Positions 1 to 8,401 of a stretch of DNA of 64,000 nt are shown piece after piece (within the stretch, counting starts at the first letter, position 1; every line of letters begins with the position of its first letter). The stretch is taken from the NCBI GenBank assembly GCA_904501885.1, contig CAJGCP010000003.1:1-64000 (forward strand), in the 5' to 3' direction. Made by a program: the position numbers and the translations under genes. The notes beneath the pieces are model-generated. The model saw nothing but the letters and a program-made list of their open reading frames with translations. It was not told the DNA's origin and did not search any database. The DNA is from an uncultured Acetatifactor sp. Lineage in GTDB: Bacteria > Bacillota > Clostridia > Lachnospirales > Lachnospiraceae.

Positions 1-2
1 CA

Positions 3-1940
3 TTGCAGGAAAAGACAAAGGCCAAAGAAGGTGCTCCCGAGCATCGTATCAATATCATTGATACCCCCGGACACGTTGACTTTACCGTAGAAGTAGAGCG
101 TTCCTTGCGCGTACTTGACGGTGCAGTAGGTGTGTTCTGTGCGAAGGGTGGTGTTGAGCCTCAGTCTGAAAACGTATGGCGTCAGGCAGACACCTACAAT
201 GTACCCCGTATGGCATTCATCAACAAGATGGATATCCTGGGTGCAAACTTCTACGGTGCAGTAGAGCAGATTAAGAACAGATTGGGTAAGAATGCTATCT
301 GCATTCAGTTGCCCATCGGTAAAGAAGATACCTTCAAGGGAATCGTAGACCTGTTTGAAATGCAGGCTTATATCTACAATGATGATAAGGGTGATGATAT
401 CACTGTATGCGATATTCCTGATGATATGAAGGATGATGCAGAGTTGTATCGCGCTGAGTTGGTAGAGAAGATCTGCGAACTTGATGACGAGTTGATGATG
501 ATGTATCTTGAGGGCGAAGAGCCTACTATGGAGCAGTTGAAGGCTGTTCTTAGAAAAGCAACATGTGAGTGTGCCGCTATTCCTGTATGCTGTGGTACTG
601 CATACAGAAACAAGGGCGTACAGAAACTTTTGGATGCGGTTGTAGAGTTCATGCCTGCTCCTACAGATATCCCTGCTATTAAGGGTACTGATATGGACGG
701 TAATGAGGTAGAGAGACATTCTTCTGATGATGAACCTTTCTCCGCATTGGCATTCAAGATTATGACTGACCCCTTCGTAGGTAAGCTTGCATACTTCCGT
801 GTATATTCCGGTAGCATCAATTCCGGTTCTTATGTATTGAATGCTACTAAGAATAAGAAAGAGCGTGTTGGACGTATCCTTCAGATGCATGCAAACAAGC
901 GTGCTGAGTTGGATAAGGTTTACTCCGGTGATATCGCAGCAGCAGTTGGTTTCAAGTTCACCACAACCGGTGATACCATCTGTGACGAGCAGCATCCGGT
1001 AATCCTTGAGTCCATGGAATTCCCTGAGCCCGTTATCGAGCTTGCTATCGAGCCTAAGACCAAGGCTGGTCAGGGCAAGATGGGTGAAGCTTTGGCTAAG
1101 TTGGCTGAAGAAGATCCTACCTTCCGCGCTCACACCAATCAGGAAACCGGTCAGACCATCATCGCAGGTATGGGTGAGCTCCACTTGGAAATCATCGTAG
1201 ACCGTCTGCTTCGTGAGTTTAAGGTAGAAGCTAACGTTGGTGCACCTCAGGTTGCATACAAGGAAGCATTTACCAAGGCTGTTGAAGTTGACTCCAAGTA
1301 CGCTAAGCAGTCCGGTGGTCGTGGTCAGTATGGTCACTGTAAAGTTAAGTTTGCTCCTTTGGAAGCAAACTGTGAGAAGTTTGAATTTGATCCCAAGGCT
1401 AACGTCCTGATCAACGAGCCTCCTACATTGTTGTTCGAAACAACTGTAGTTGGTGGTGCTATTCCTAAGGAATACATCCCCGCTGTCGGCGCAGGTATCA
1501 AGGAAGCTGCTCAGGCAGGTATCCTCGGCGGATTCCCCGTACTTGGTGTTCATGCAAACGTATACGATGGTTCCTACCATGAGGTAGACTCCTCCGAAAT
1601 GGCATTCCACATTGCCGGTTCCATGGCATTCAAGGAAGCTATGCAGAAGGCAGCTCCTGTATTGTTGGAGCCCATCATGAAGGTAGAAGTAACCATGCCT
1701 GAAGAATACATGGGCGACGTTATCGGTGACTTGAACTCCCGTCGTGGTCGTGTAGAAGGTATGGAAGACATCGGTGGTGGTAAGATGGTACGTGCATTCG
1801 TTCCCCTTGCTGAGATGTTTGGTTATTCTACAGACCTTCGTTCCAGAACCCAGGGTCGTGGTAACTACTCCATGTTCTTCGAGAAGTACGAGCCCGTTCC
1901 TAAGAACGTTCAGGAGAAGGTATTGGCAGACAAAAAGTAA
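3..1940 (+). CDS. fusA: Elongation factor G (5' truncated by window edge)
   Basis: Translocation GTPase of the ribosome, cytoplasmic. The visible 645 residues start just before the G3 motif DTPGH and include the G4 motif NKMD near residue 74, followed by EF-G domains II to V, ending in a normal C terminus. The family is about 700 residues, so roughly the first 55-60 residues with the P-loop lie left of the window; the TTG at position 3 is an internal codon, not a start. It is followed 174 bp later by tuf in the same direction, the usual str operon order. Identification is very secure from sequence alone. Confidence 0.97.
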   Translation: MQEKTKAKEGAPEHRINIIDTPGHVDFTVEVERSLRVLDGAVGVFCAKGGVEPQSENVWRQADTYNVPRMAFINKMDILGANFYGAVEQIKNRLGKNAICIQLPIGKEDTFKGIVDLFEMQAYIYNDDKGDDITVCDIPDDMKDDAELYRAELVEKICELDDELMMMYLEGEEPTMEQLKAVLRKATCECAAIPVCCGTAYRNKGVQKLLDAVVEFMPAPTDIPAIKGTDMDGNEVERHSSDDEPFSALAFKIMTDPFVGKLAYFRVYSGSINSGSYVLNATKNKKERVGRILQMHANKRAELDKVYSGDIAAAVGFKFTTTGDTICDEQHPVILESMEFPEPVIELAIEPKTKAGQGKMGEALAKLAEEDPTFRAHTNQETGQTIIAGMGELHLEIIVDRLLREFKVEANVGAPQVAYKEAFTKAVEVDSKYAKQSGGRGQYGHCKVKFAPLEANCEKFEFDPKANVLINEPPTLLFETTVVGGAIPKEYIPAVGAGIKEAAQAGILGGFPVLGVHANVYDGSYHEVDSSEMAFHIAGSMAFKEAMQKAAPVLLEPIMKVEVTMPEEYMGDVIGDLNSRRGRVEGMEDIGGGKMVRAFVPLAEMFGYSTDLRSRTQGRGNYSMFFEKYEPVPKNVQEKVLADKK

Positions 1941-1995
1941 TAAATGCTGTAAATTGCTTTGAAAACAAAGTAAATGTATAAAAATAACTTGAAAA

Positions 1996-2067
1996 ACCTT
2001 TGGTTATTTAATATAATCAAAGGTAGCCGAGTTATTTAGCGCCGAGTGCGCGGGATGCGCTTCGGCG
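1996..2067 (+). other. Two inverted repeats in the fusA-tuf spacer
   Basis: Two hairpins can be read. Positions 1996-2007 pair with 2013-2024 (ACCTTTGGTTAT against ATAATCAAAGGT, one G-U type mismatch, loop TTAAT). Positions 2040-2067 hold a GC-rich hairpin (CGCCGA with TCGGCG, and inner GCGC with GCGC). The second is followed by nine A, not T, so neither looks like an intrinsic terminator for rightward transcription. They could be mRNA stability or processing elements between fusA and tuf; that role is inference. Confidence 0.5.
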
Positions 2068-2114
2068 GAGAAAAAAAAACAAAAATATGAATCTTATTTA
2101 AGGAGGATTTCAAA

Positions 2115-3302
2115 ATGGCAAAGGCTAAATTTGACAGAACAAAACCCCATTGTAACATTGGTACCATTGGACACGTTGACCATGGTAAAACTACTACTAC
2201 TGCAGCTATCACCAAGGTTTTGGCTGAGAGAATCGCAGGTAACGAGAAGGTAGACTTCGAAAACATCGATAAGGCTCCCGAAGAGAGAGAGCGTGGTATT
2301 ACCATTTCTACCGCTCACGTTGAGTATCAGACTGAGAAGAGACACTATGCACACGTTGACTGCCCCGGACATGCTGACTACGTTAAGAACATGATTACCG
2401 GTGCTGCTCAGATGGACGGCGCTATCCTTGTAGTTGCTGCTACTGACGGTGTTATGGCTCAGACCAAGGAGCACATCCTTTTGTCTCGTCAGGTAGGCGT
2501 TCCTTACATCGTTGTATTCATGAACAAGTGTGACATGGTAGACGACGAAGAGTTGCTTGAGTTGGTTGAGATGGAAATCACCGAGCAGTTGGAAGAGTAC
2601 GGATTCAATGATTGCCCTATCGTTAAGGGTTCTGCTTTGAAGGCTCTTGAAGATCCTAACGGACCTTGGGGCGACAAGATTATGGAATTGATGTCTACTG
2701 TAGACGAGTACATTCCTGATCCCGAGCGTGATACTGACAAGCCTTTCTTGATGCCTGTAGAGGACGTATTCACCATTACCGGTCGTGGTACTGTTGCTAC
2801 CGGTAGAGTAGAGCGTGGTACACTTCACTTGAACGACGAACTTGAAATCGTTGGTATCAAAGAAGAGAACAAGAAGACCGTATGTACCGGTATCGAAATG
2901 TTCCGTAAGTTGTTGGATGAGGCTCAGGCTGGTGATAACATCGGTGCTCTGCTTCGTGGTATCCAGAGAACAGAAATCGAAAGAGGACAGGTTTTGTCCA
3001 AACCCGGTTCTGTTACCTGCCACACCAAGTTTACCGCTCAGGTTTACGTTTTGACCAAGGATGAAGGTGGTCGTCATACACCTTTCTTCAACAACTATCG
3101 CCCTCAGTTCTACTTCAGAACAACTGACGTTACCGGTGTTTGTGCATTGCCCGCTGGTACCGAGATGTGTATGCCTGGCGATAACGTAGAGATGACCATC
3201 GAATTGATTCATCCTATCGCTATGGAGCAGGGTCTTACTTTCGCTATCCGTGAAGGTGGACGTACTGTAGGTTCTGGTAGAGTTGCAACTATCATCGAGT
3301 AA
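2115..3302 (+). CDS. tuf: Elongation factor Tu
   Basis: Delivers aminoacyl-tRNA to the ribosome as a GTP complex. The 395-residue product has the family length and shows the P-loop GHVDHGKT at about residues 18-25, the G3 motif DCPGH and the G4 motif NKCD, followed by the two beta-barrel domains. The ATG at 2115 is preceded by AAGGAGG at 2101-2107. It is the last str gene here: a strong terminator follows, and no rpsJ/S10 operon comes next, unlike the usual Firmicute order. Confidence 0.99.
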   Translation: MAKAKFDRTKPHCNIGTIGHVDHGKTTTTAAITKVLAERIAGNEKVDFENIDKAPEERERGITISTAHVEYQTEKRHYAHVDCPGHADYVKNMITGAAQMDGAILVVAATDGVMAQTKEHILLSRQVGVPYIVVFMNKCDMVDDEELLELVEMEITEQLEEYGFNDCPIVKGSALKALEDPNGPWGDKIMELMSTVDEYIPDPERDTDKPFLMPVEDVFTITGRGTVATGRVERGTLHLNDELEIVGIKEENKKTVCTGIEMFRKLLDEAQAGDNIGALLRGIQRTEIERGQVLSKPGSVTCHTKFTAQVYVLTKDEGGRHTPFFNNYRPQFYFRTTDVTGVCALPAGTEMCMPGDNVEMTIELIHPIAMEQGLTFAIREGGRTVGSGRVATIIE

Positions 3303-3337
3303 TCTTTGATAGTGTCTACAAAAAACTAGATTTTATA

Positions 3338-3369
3338 GGGCTTTCCGAGAAATCGGAGAGCCTTTTTTT
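3338..3369 (+). terminator. Intrinsic terminator of fusA-tuf
   Basis: GGCTtTCCGA pairs with TCGGAgAGCC around a GAAA tetraloop and is followed by seven T. It closes the str operon. Confidence 0.93.
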
Positions 3370-3589
3370 CGTCCTAAAGTAAATGGAAAGAATAGAGAAA
3401 AATGGAGATAGCGGTGCCAAGAAAGAGTAAAAAAGTGGAAATATTGCTAGACATGAATATAATAATAAAAGAGAAAAAATAAAAATGCATGAAAGTTTTA
3501 ATATGTGTTATAATATAATTGCAGATGGACGATATAAATGGTAGGGTGACATGGGTGTCAAAAAATGAGCACAGATGTGTTAAAAGTAA

Positions 3590-3618
3590 TTGACGCACCA
3601 ATGTCCAAGTGCTATAAT
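3590..3618 (+). promoter_or_regulatory. Consensus promoter of the HTH/ImmA/PIN module
   Basis: TTGACG at 3590-3595 and TATAAT at 3613-3618 with a 17-bp spacer. It lies about 65 bp before the HTH gene. A short dyad TGACA-TGTCA at 3547-3560 lies upstream and could bind a regulator. Apart from the tuf terminator and this promoter, the 380-bp gap 3303-3682 is AT-rich and I see no other gene in it. Confidence 0.75.
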
Positions 3619-3682
3619 CTAAATGCTGTACATTATTTTCGTGCAGGTGTTATGTGATGAGGATAATAAAGGAGGATGTAAA

Positions 3683-4006
3683 ATGGCTAACGTAGGAAGA
3701 AAGCTTGGCGTTAACATCAGAACGTGTATGCTGGAAGCTAACATTAGTCTTGATAGTTTTGCCAAGCATTTAGAGTATTCAATTAAAGATGTGTGGAATG
3801 TTATCGAAGGAAAGGTTATAATTCCTCCTGTTGAATTAGAAAAGATTGCATGTTTTTTTAAAACAACAAAGAGCGAATTGATTAATCGTGAATCCGATAG
3901 TTTGGTTCCAGATTTGCAGTATATGAAGGAATTTAGTAATCCTGATAATTTAGATAGAATTTTGGATTTGATGGATGAGTATGTGGAACTGAGAGAAGTT
4001 GTATAA
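3683..4006 (+). CDS. Small helix-turn-helix protein (XRE-like)
   Basis: A 107-residue protein starting at the ATG at 3683, which has AAAGGAGGA at 3668-3676; an earlier in-frame start lacks a ribosome site. Residues about 8-60 read as a lambda-repressor-like HTH fold (an N-terminal helix, then SLDSFAKHL and KDVWNVIEGK-type helices, and a final helix with ACFFKTTKSEL). The C-terminal 40 residues are acidic and helical. The next genes encode an ImmA/IrrE-type peptidase and a PIN-like protein, so it is probably the DNA-binding, antitoxin or repressor component of this module. The HTH match is by eye and divergent. Confidence 0.7.
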   Translation: MANVGRKLGVNIRTCMLEANISLDSFAKHLEYSIKDVWNVIEGKVIIPPVELEKIACFFKTTKSELINRESDSLVPDLQYMKEFSNPDNLDRILDLMDEYVELREVV

Positions 4007-4010
4007 AAGG

Positions 4011-4037
4011 AAAGCTGTACGAAAGTACAGCTTTTTT
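4011..4037 (+). terminator. Terminator-like hairpin between HTH and peptidase genes
   Basis: AAAGCTGTAC pairs with GTACAGCTTT around GAAA and runs into a T tract. The T tract abuts the ribosome site GAGGTGG (4037-4043) of the next gene, so it may lower read-through from the HTH gene into the peptidase and PIN genes. Confidence 0.8.
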
Positions 4038-4047
4038 GAGGTGGAAA

Positions 4048-4869
4048 ATGAATTGGGAAAAGTTAGTTGAGCAAATTCCAACAGTAATAGAGAAAGTCAG
4101 AACAGATTACGTTTTGAATAATATGATAATCAAGGATGATATATTTGGAATTTTGGAAAAACATTGTACGGTAGTATATTATCCGATAGAGAATGAAATT
4201 AACTGTGGTTTTCATACAAAGCGTTTTGTTAAAGATAAGTTGGAGGATTTTGTATATATTAACACAGCAAAGACTATTGCTGAACAGGTTTTTGCGGCTG
4301 CTCATGAACTGGGACATGTATGGGGTGTTGCTACTCAAGTGTGGGAACTAGCGGGAGAACAAAGTACATTAGAGAGTAGAACAGAAGAAAGAATAATTAA
4401 CAGGTTTGCAGCGGAATTATTAATGCCAACAAAAGAATTTCGGAAAACTTTTTGGGCACATATGGAGAAATTAGAACTTGATACTAACAAGCTAAGGCTT
4501 GTTGATTTGATTCGTGTCATGGTATTACAGATGAATGATTATATGGTTCCGTATGAGTCTGTAAGAAGGAGAGTTGTAGAAACAAAGATAATTACGCAAG
4601 AGTTGGGTGAAGCACTTTTGAAGAATGCAGAAGACATATTGCCTTTGGTTAATGCATTTTCAAAAGATCAGAATACAATGTTGGATAGAGTGACCGAAAA
4701 GAAAACAATTCCTGGTTTAAGAAATTTGCTGGAAACAGCTGAAAAAAGTGGAGAATTGAGCATTTATACTATCAATAAGATAAAGAGAGACTTTGACATT
4801 GATGATATAAGTGGAACAGAAGATATTGTGGAAATTTCTATAGAAGGAGCAAAACGTGGGGAAAACTGA
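4048..4869 (+). CDS. ImmA/IrrE family metallopeptidase
   Basis: Predicted zinc metallopeptidase of the COG2856/DUF955 type, a family whose known members cleave phage-type or stress repressors. The product is 273 residues from the ATG at 4048 (GAGGTGG just upstream). HELGH at residues 86-90 is the zinc motif, and the downstream NRFAAELLMP segment is the family hallmark that follows the third ligand Glu. The remaining C-terminal half is helical and unrecognised. Its 3' end overlaps the PIN-like gene by 14 nt, so translation is coupled. The likely target is the preceding HTH protein; this is inference from family precedent. Confidence 0.88.
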   Translation: MNWEKLVEQIPTVIEKVRTDYVLNNMIIKDDIFGILEKHCTVVYYPIENEINCGFHTKRFVKDKLEDFVYINTAKTIAEQVFAAAHELGHVWGVATQVWELAGEQSTLESRTEERIINRFAAELLMPTKEFRKTFWAHMEKLELDTNKLRLVDLIRVMVLQMNDYMVPYESVRRRVVETKIITQELGEALLKNAEDILPLVNAFSKDQNTMLDRVTEKKTIPGLRNLLETAEKSGELSIYTINKIKRDFDIDDISGTEDIVEISIEGAKRGEN

Positions 4870-5515
4870 AGTTATTGTAGACACCTGTTTTCTTCAAAAA
4901 CTGTCTTCAGAAGGTAAGGCAATAGACAATATTAAAAAAGTATTGGCTGAGTTAGAGTACATCCCGGTTGTGCATCCATATATTTATGAGCATGAATTAT
5001 CTTTACATTCATACTTTGTTCGCTTAGTTGATGATGGGTACATAAAGGTAGTAGGGTATAATGAATTTCAAAAAGATGTTGTGGATAAGCAGACTTATGA
5101 AGCTTATTATGATGTACTGTATGAAGAGATGAGGTTGACTTTGGAAGCAATGAATAGTCCAAAGCAAGTAGAAAAATTGTGTCTACAAAAGGGACAGACA
5201 ATATATAATACACATAAGCAGGGTAGTAGTATGGGGGATGTTCATATGATTTTGATGGCATCCTATTTGCGAATGCCCATTTTGTTAACTGAAGATTCGG
5301 ATATTGAGATGTTGCGCGATATAGCGAAGCGACGAATGCGATTAGGACGATATTCGTTGCAAATACTTAATGGTGTTCAACTTATAGAGGAGATTGCCAA
5401 GAAACAGGATTCATCAATAACAGTCAAAGAGATAGAATCAATTTTAAAAGCCATGCGAGAACGAAGCGCTGTTTCAAGTATAAAAGCAGTATGGCGGAAG
5501 AACCATCCTCTGTAA
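4856..5515 (+). CDS. PIN-like domain protein (putative RNase toxin)
   Basis: A 219-residue protein starting with GTG at 4856, with AGAAGGAG just upstream and a 14-nt overlap with the peptidase gene. The N-terminal VDTCFL (Asp9), the central SSMGDVHMILMA segment and the following LLTEDSDIEML give the spaced acidic residues expected of a PIN RNase fold. The C-terminal 50 residues are basic (KAVWRKNHPL end). In toxin-antitoxin catalogues, PIN proteins are reported next to COG2856 peptidases. RNase activity is inferred, not shown, and the fold call is by motif only. Confidence 0.72.
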   Translation: MGKTEVIVDTCFLQKLSSEGKAIDNIKKVLAELEYIPVVHPYIYEHELSLHSYFVRLVDDGYIKVVGYNEFQKDVVDKQTYEAYYDVLYEEMRLTLEAMNSPKQVEKLCLQKGQTIYNTHKQGSSMGDVHMILMASYLRMPILLTEDSDIEMLRDIAKRRMRLGRYSLQILNGVQLIEEIAKKQDSSITVKEIESILKAMRERSAVSSIKAVWRKNHPL

Positions 5516-5778
5516 AGGGTGATTTTTTGGAACAAATAGAATGCTTATGTAAAAGACTCCAGTGAATAATTTTAGTTACATATATTCATGAATCGTTACA
5601 TTTAAAATCTTTAATGTATTATTCAACTACATCTGATATTCTTCTTCCTTTTGTCCAGATAACAATTTTTCATTAACGAAATTCCAGTATTGAATAAATG
5701 TGGCAACTCTCCTATGTAAGGTGTGAAATTAGGGAATAAATAGAATGTTTATGTAAAGCACTCCAGCGAATATAATAA
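5512..5778 (+). repeat. Degenerate direct repeat pair behind the PIN gene
   Basis: Two roughly 60-bp copies, about 5512-5573 and 5715-5778. Both contain AATAGAATG, TTATGTAAA and ACTCCAG followed by TGAAT or CGAAT. Copy one begins at the PIN stop codon and lacks the downstream arm of the terminator that copy two contains. The 140 bp between them are AT-rich with no gene. The arrangement suggests a duplicated or interrupted 3' end. Within the 381-bp gap 5516-5896 I see only these copies, the terminator at 5757-5795 and a weak promoter-like TTGTAA/TAAAAT pair at 5840-5867. Confidence 0.6.
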
Positions 5779-5795
5779 TTCGCTGGGGTGCTTTT
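5757..5795 (+). terminator. Intrinsic terminator
   Basis: GCACTCCAGCGAAT pairs with ATTCGCTGGGGTGC (one mismatch) around ATAATA and is followed by TTTT. It ends the HTH/peptidase/PIN transcript. Confidence 0.85.
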
Positions 5796-5896
5796 AAAAA
5801 ACTTCTTGTTACCTTCCCCATCACAGGATAATCTAATTATTGTAATTACATAGCCGGCTGTTAAAATCTATTACGGAAGGAGCGCGAAAAGTCTGT

Positions 5897-6352
5897 ATGA
5901 ACAAGGATGAATTTACCACACGGGTGTTAGAAATGGAAAAGAGCTTGTACTGTGTTTCCAAAACCATTCTATCAAACGACGAGGATTGCAAGGATGCCAT
6001 ACAAGGTACAATTCTGAAGGCTTATAAGAATTTGTCCGATTTGCGGCAGGATTGCTATTTTAAGACATGGATGACACGCATTCTGCTGAACGAATGCTAT
6101 GACATTGTCAAAAGAAATAAATATCAGGTCCCTTATGAGGACTATATGGCAGATTTGGAAGAAAAGGAAAATTATTCTGAGGTCTACATAGAAATTCAGA
6201 ATTTAGAGGAGAAGTATCGGGTGCCGTTTGTTTTGCATTATGTAGAGGGCTTTTCTTTACGAGAGATTTCCCGAATACTAAAAACCACTGAAGCAGGAAT
6301 TAAAATGCGGTTGTTGAGAGCCAGAAGGATGCTGAGGGAACAGCTATTTTAA
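5897..6352 (+). CDS. ECF-family RNA polymerase sigma factor
   Basis: A 151-residue sigma-70 of the extracytoplasmic function group. Region 2 spans about residues 10-85 (DCKDAIQGTILKAYKNL, then FKTWMTRILLNECYDI), and region 4 about residues 97-150 (FSLREISRILKTTEAGIKMRLLRARRML helix-turn-helix). Region 3 is absent, as usual. ATG at 5897 is preceded by GGAAGGAG. The gene 20 bp downstream encodes a membrane protein of anti-sigma layout, so the pair is a signal-transduction unit. The input signal is unknown. Confidence 0.93.
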   Translation: MNKDEFTTRVLEMEKSLYCVSKTILSNDEDCKDAIQGTILKAYKNLSDLRQDCYFKTWMTRILLNECYDIVKRNKYQVPYEDYMADLEEKENYSEVYIEIQNLEEKYRVPFVLHYVEGFSLREISRILKTTEAGIKMRLLRARRMLREQLF

Positions 6353-6372
6353 AGATGGGATAGGAGGAAAGG

Positions 6373-7890
6373 ATGAAAAATTATAATTGGAAAATCGAGA
6401 TGCCGGAAATTCCGACGAACATTCGTGCAGCGATAGTGGCAACGCTGGAAGAGATAAACGATCTTCCGGATAATAGTACAAGGATTAGAAGGATTAAAGG
6501 GAAATTTTTGTTGCCCTTAGTAGCGATTTTGTGTCTTGCGATAGGAGGAACAGTAGTTGCGGGGGTGAATTTATATCAGCAGCGCATGGAAGCAATGAAC
6601 AGGGATATGCTGGAAGATTTTTATACTAAGGCGTATGCTGGAAGTGTATTTCATTATAGCAGAGAATTATCGGATGCAGAAAGGCGAAGCTACGAGGCTT
6701 TGGTAAAGGCATACGAAAATGAAGGAAGATTTCCGCAAGGGATTGTTCGTTACTTAGAGGACTATAAGGATTATAATGGTGAGGGTATCGGTTTGTACGC
6801 CGACAGAAGTACTCTGTTTTTGCCTGATTATGAAATGTCAGAGGAGGAGGTGCTTCAAATCATCGATTTCGAGCACAAGCTGTCTTATAGTGTGAATACG
6901 ATTGGCGCGGAAATTGTGGAGGGGGAGTACCACTTTTCTAATGATTATGATCAGTTGGCACCTGAGACGGACGGAAATGATATTATCGCATACGAGGGAA
7001 CCGTGGGTATTATTTGTGCAACAGAAGGAAAAGAATGCCTGTATATAGCTGGAGATAATATAATTGAGAGAATGACTTTTGGAGCAAACAAAGGGAAGCC
7101 CTTTTACAAGGCCAATTTTGGTGAAAACACGGAAGTATTTACCATGGAAGAAGATATGGAACAGGGATTATATGTGTTAATCTTAACAAAGGGAAGAGAC
7201 AATTATGCGGAAAGCAAAATTTTACATATCGACAAAAATGGAAAACTAATTTATGAAAAGGAAATAAAGGAATATATTGCGAGTGATATTGCGGTGGATA
7301 GTATCGGTCGTCTGTATGTGGAGACTGACACGGAAGTATATGTGTATGATAAAAATGGAGAGCAGGTATGTGCATGGCAAATCAAATATAGCCTTCAAAA
7401 CGGAAGTATGTGCCGTGGAAAGGATGGAAAAGTTTATACGCTCTGCGAAGATAAGCCATTTCAAGCATGCCTTTTGCGTCTTGACCCGGATGCGGAAGAA
7501 CAGGTTACAATGGTTGCGTCAGATGGACTTCCCACGGGGACGCCTCATTGTGCAGTGCTGGCGAGGGGGATGGAAACTGATTTTGTCATTTGGCGGTATG
7601 ACGGAGTATATGCATATAATCTCGGAGATAACTTTGTATACAAAGTTATGGAACTCTATGAAGCGCCTCTACCCTGGGAAGAAGCGGAGTTTATGGTGTT
7701 AGAGGATGGAAGATTGGTTTTTATAAAATACTTTGACGCGCTGGTTGAAGAAGGGGAGGGGATGAAGATAATGCCTATTCCGCAATCCATCAGGATGTGT
7801 TATGTGAGTTGCCCTAAAGTAAGTTTGAAAGATAAAGTTGTCTTTGGGCGTTCTTCCGAGGCGGCTTCGAAAGAGGAATTAAAAGAATAA
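6373..7890 (+). CDS. Membrane anti-sigma-like protein with large ectodomain
   Basis: A 505-residue protein with a cytoplasmic N terminus of about 45 residues, one membrane segment at about residues 47-68 (LPLVAILCLAIGGTVVAGVN) and a long outer domain. The ectodomain has repeated short strands with Asp/Gly turns (DKNGKLIYEKEI, VYDKNGEQV, SIGRLYVET), which resembles a beta-propeller. Position after the ECF sigma gene and the topology point to an anti-sigma factor; the N-terminal sigma-binding part is not a class I recognise, so the role rests on context. A strong terminator follows. Confidence 0.7.
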   Translation: MKNYNWKIEMPEIPTNIRAAIVATLEEINDLPDNSTRIRRIKGKFLLPLVAILCLAIGGTVVAGVNLYQQRMEAMNRDMLEDFYTKAYAGSVFHYSRELSDAERRSYEALVKAYENEGRFPQGIVRYLEDYKDYNGEGIGLYADRSTLFLPDYEMSEEEVLQIIDFEHKLSYSVNTIGAEIVEGEYHFSNDYDQLAPETDGNDIIAYEGTVGIICATEGKECLYIAGDNIIERMTFGANKGKPFYKANFGENTEVFTMEEDMEQGLYVLILTKGRDNYAESKILHIDKNGKLIYEKEIKEYIASDIAVDSIGRLYVETDTEVYVYDKNGEQVCAWQIKYSLQNGSMCRGKDGKVYTLCEDKPFQACLLRLDPDAEEQVTMVASDGLPTGTPHCAVLARGMETDFVIWRYDGVYAYNLGDNFVYKVMELYEAPLPWEEAEFMVLEDGRLVFIKYFDALVEEGEGMKIMPIPQSIRMCYVSCPKVSLKDKVVFGRSSEAASKEELKE

Positions 7891-7922
7891 GAAAACAGAG
7901 GCGATAAAACTGTTGACAACAG

Positions 7923-7970
7923 AGACCACAGGTGGTAGTCTATAGGCGAGACTACTGCTTGTGGTCTTTT
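7923..7970 (+). terminator. Intrinsic terminator after the sigma/anti-sigma pair
   Basis: AGACCACA and GTGGTAGTCT pair with AGACTACTGC and TGTGGTCT (one internal mismatch) and end in TTTT. Confidence 0.88.
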
Positions 7971-7983
7971 GGTTAAATGAGAA

Positions 7984-8015
7984 ATATGTGCTGATAGATA
8001 ATTGAGTACACATAT
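7984..8015 (+). promoter_or_regulatory. Possible operator upstream of the BlaI-type gene
   Basis: ATATGTG (7984-7990) and CACATAT (8009-8015) form an inverted repeat 27-58 bp before the BlaI-type start codon. BlaI/MecI repressors bind dyads with TACA/TGTA cores near their own promoters, and TACA is present at 8007-8010. Function is inferred. Confidence 0.4.
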
Positions 8016-8041
8016 AACGCATGATAAAGGAGGATACATAG

Positions 8042-8401
8042 ATGGAAATTCAATTGGGAGTAATTGAGGCGCGTTACGCAGATATGATTTGGGAGCATGA
8101 GCCGGTGACATCGTCGGAATTGGTGAAGATGACAGCGGTGGAGTTTCAGTGGAAACGCACCACGGCGCACAATGTGTTGCGGAGGTTGATAGATAAGGGA
8201 CTGTTCCGGAACGATAACGGATTGGTGACTTCCGTGATGTCCAGGGAAGAGTTTTATGCGAGACAGAGCAAACAATACGTGGAAGACTCTTTTTCGGGCT
8301 CGTTGCCTGCGTTTATCGCAGCGTTTACACAAAATGCAAAATTGACACCGGAAGAGGCCCAGGCAATCCGTCAAATGATTGACCAAGCGGAGGAAAAGTG
8401 A
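8042..8401 (+). CDS. BlaI/MecI/CopY family transcriptional repressor
   Basis: A 119-residue winged-helix protein. Residues about 8-70 match the family: LGVIEARYADMIWE, then the recognition region WKRTTAHNVLRRLIDKGLF and the wing. The C-terminal half is the helical dimerisation region, where the partner protease usually cleaves. ATG at 8042 has AAAGGAGG upstream. Its stop codon overlaps the start of the M56 gene (TGATG), the standard blaI-blaR1 arrangement. Given the odd ectodomain of its partner, the inducer need not be a beta-lactam. Confidence 0.93.
   Translation: MEIQLGVIEARYADMIWEHEPVTSSELVKMTAVEFQWKRTTAHNVLRRLIDKGLFRNDNGLVTSVMSREEFYARQSKQYVEDSFSGSLPAFIAAFTQNAKLTPEEAQAIRQMIDQAEEK

Noticed and set aside
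2094..3212. Long open frame on the reverse strand across tuf (372 codons)
   Set aside because: It lies fully inside tuf, has no ribosome site or known domain, and results from the codon bias of a highly expressed gene.
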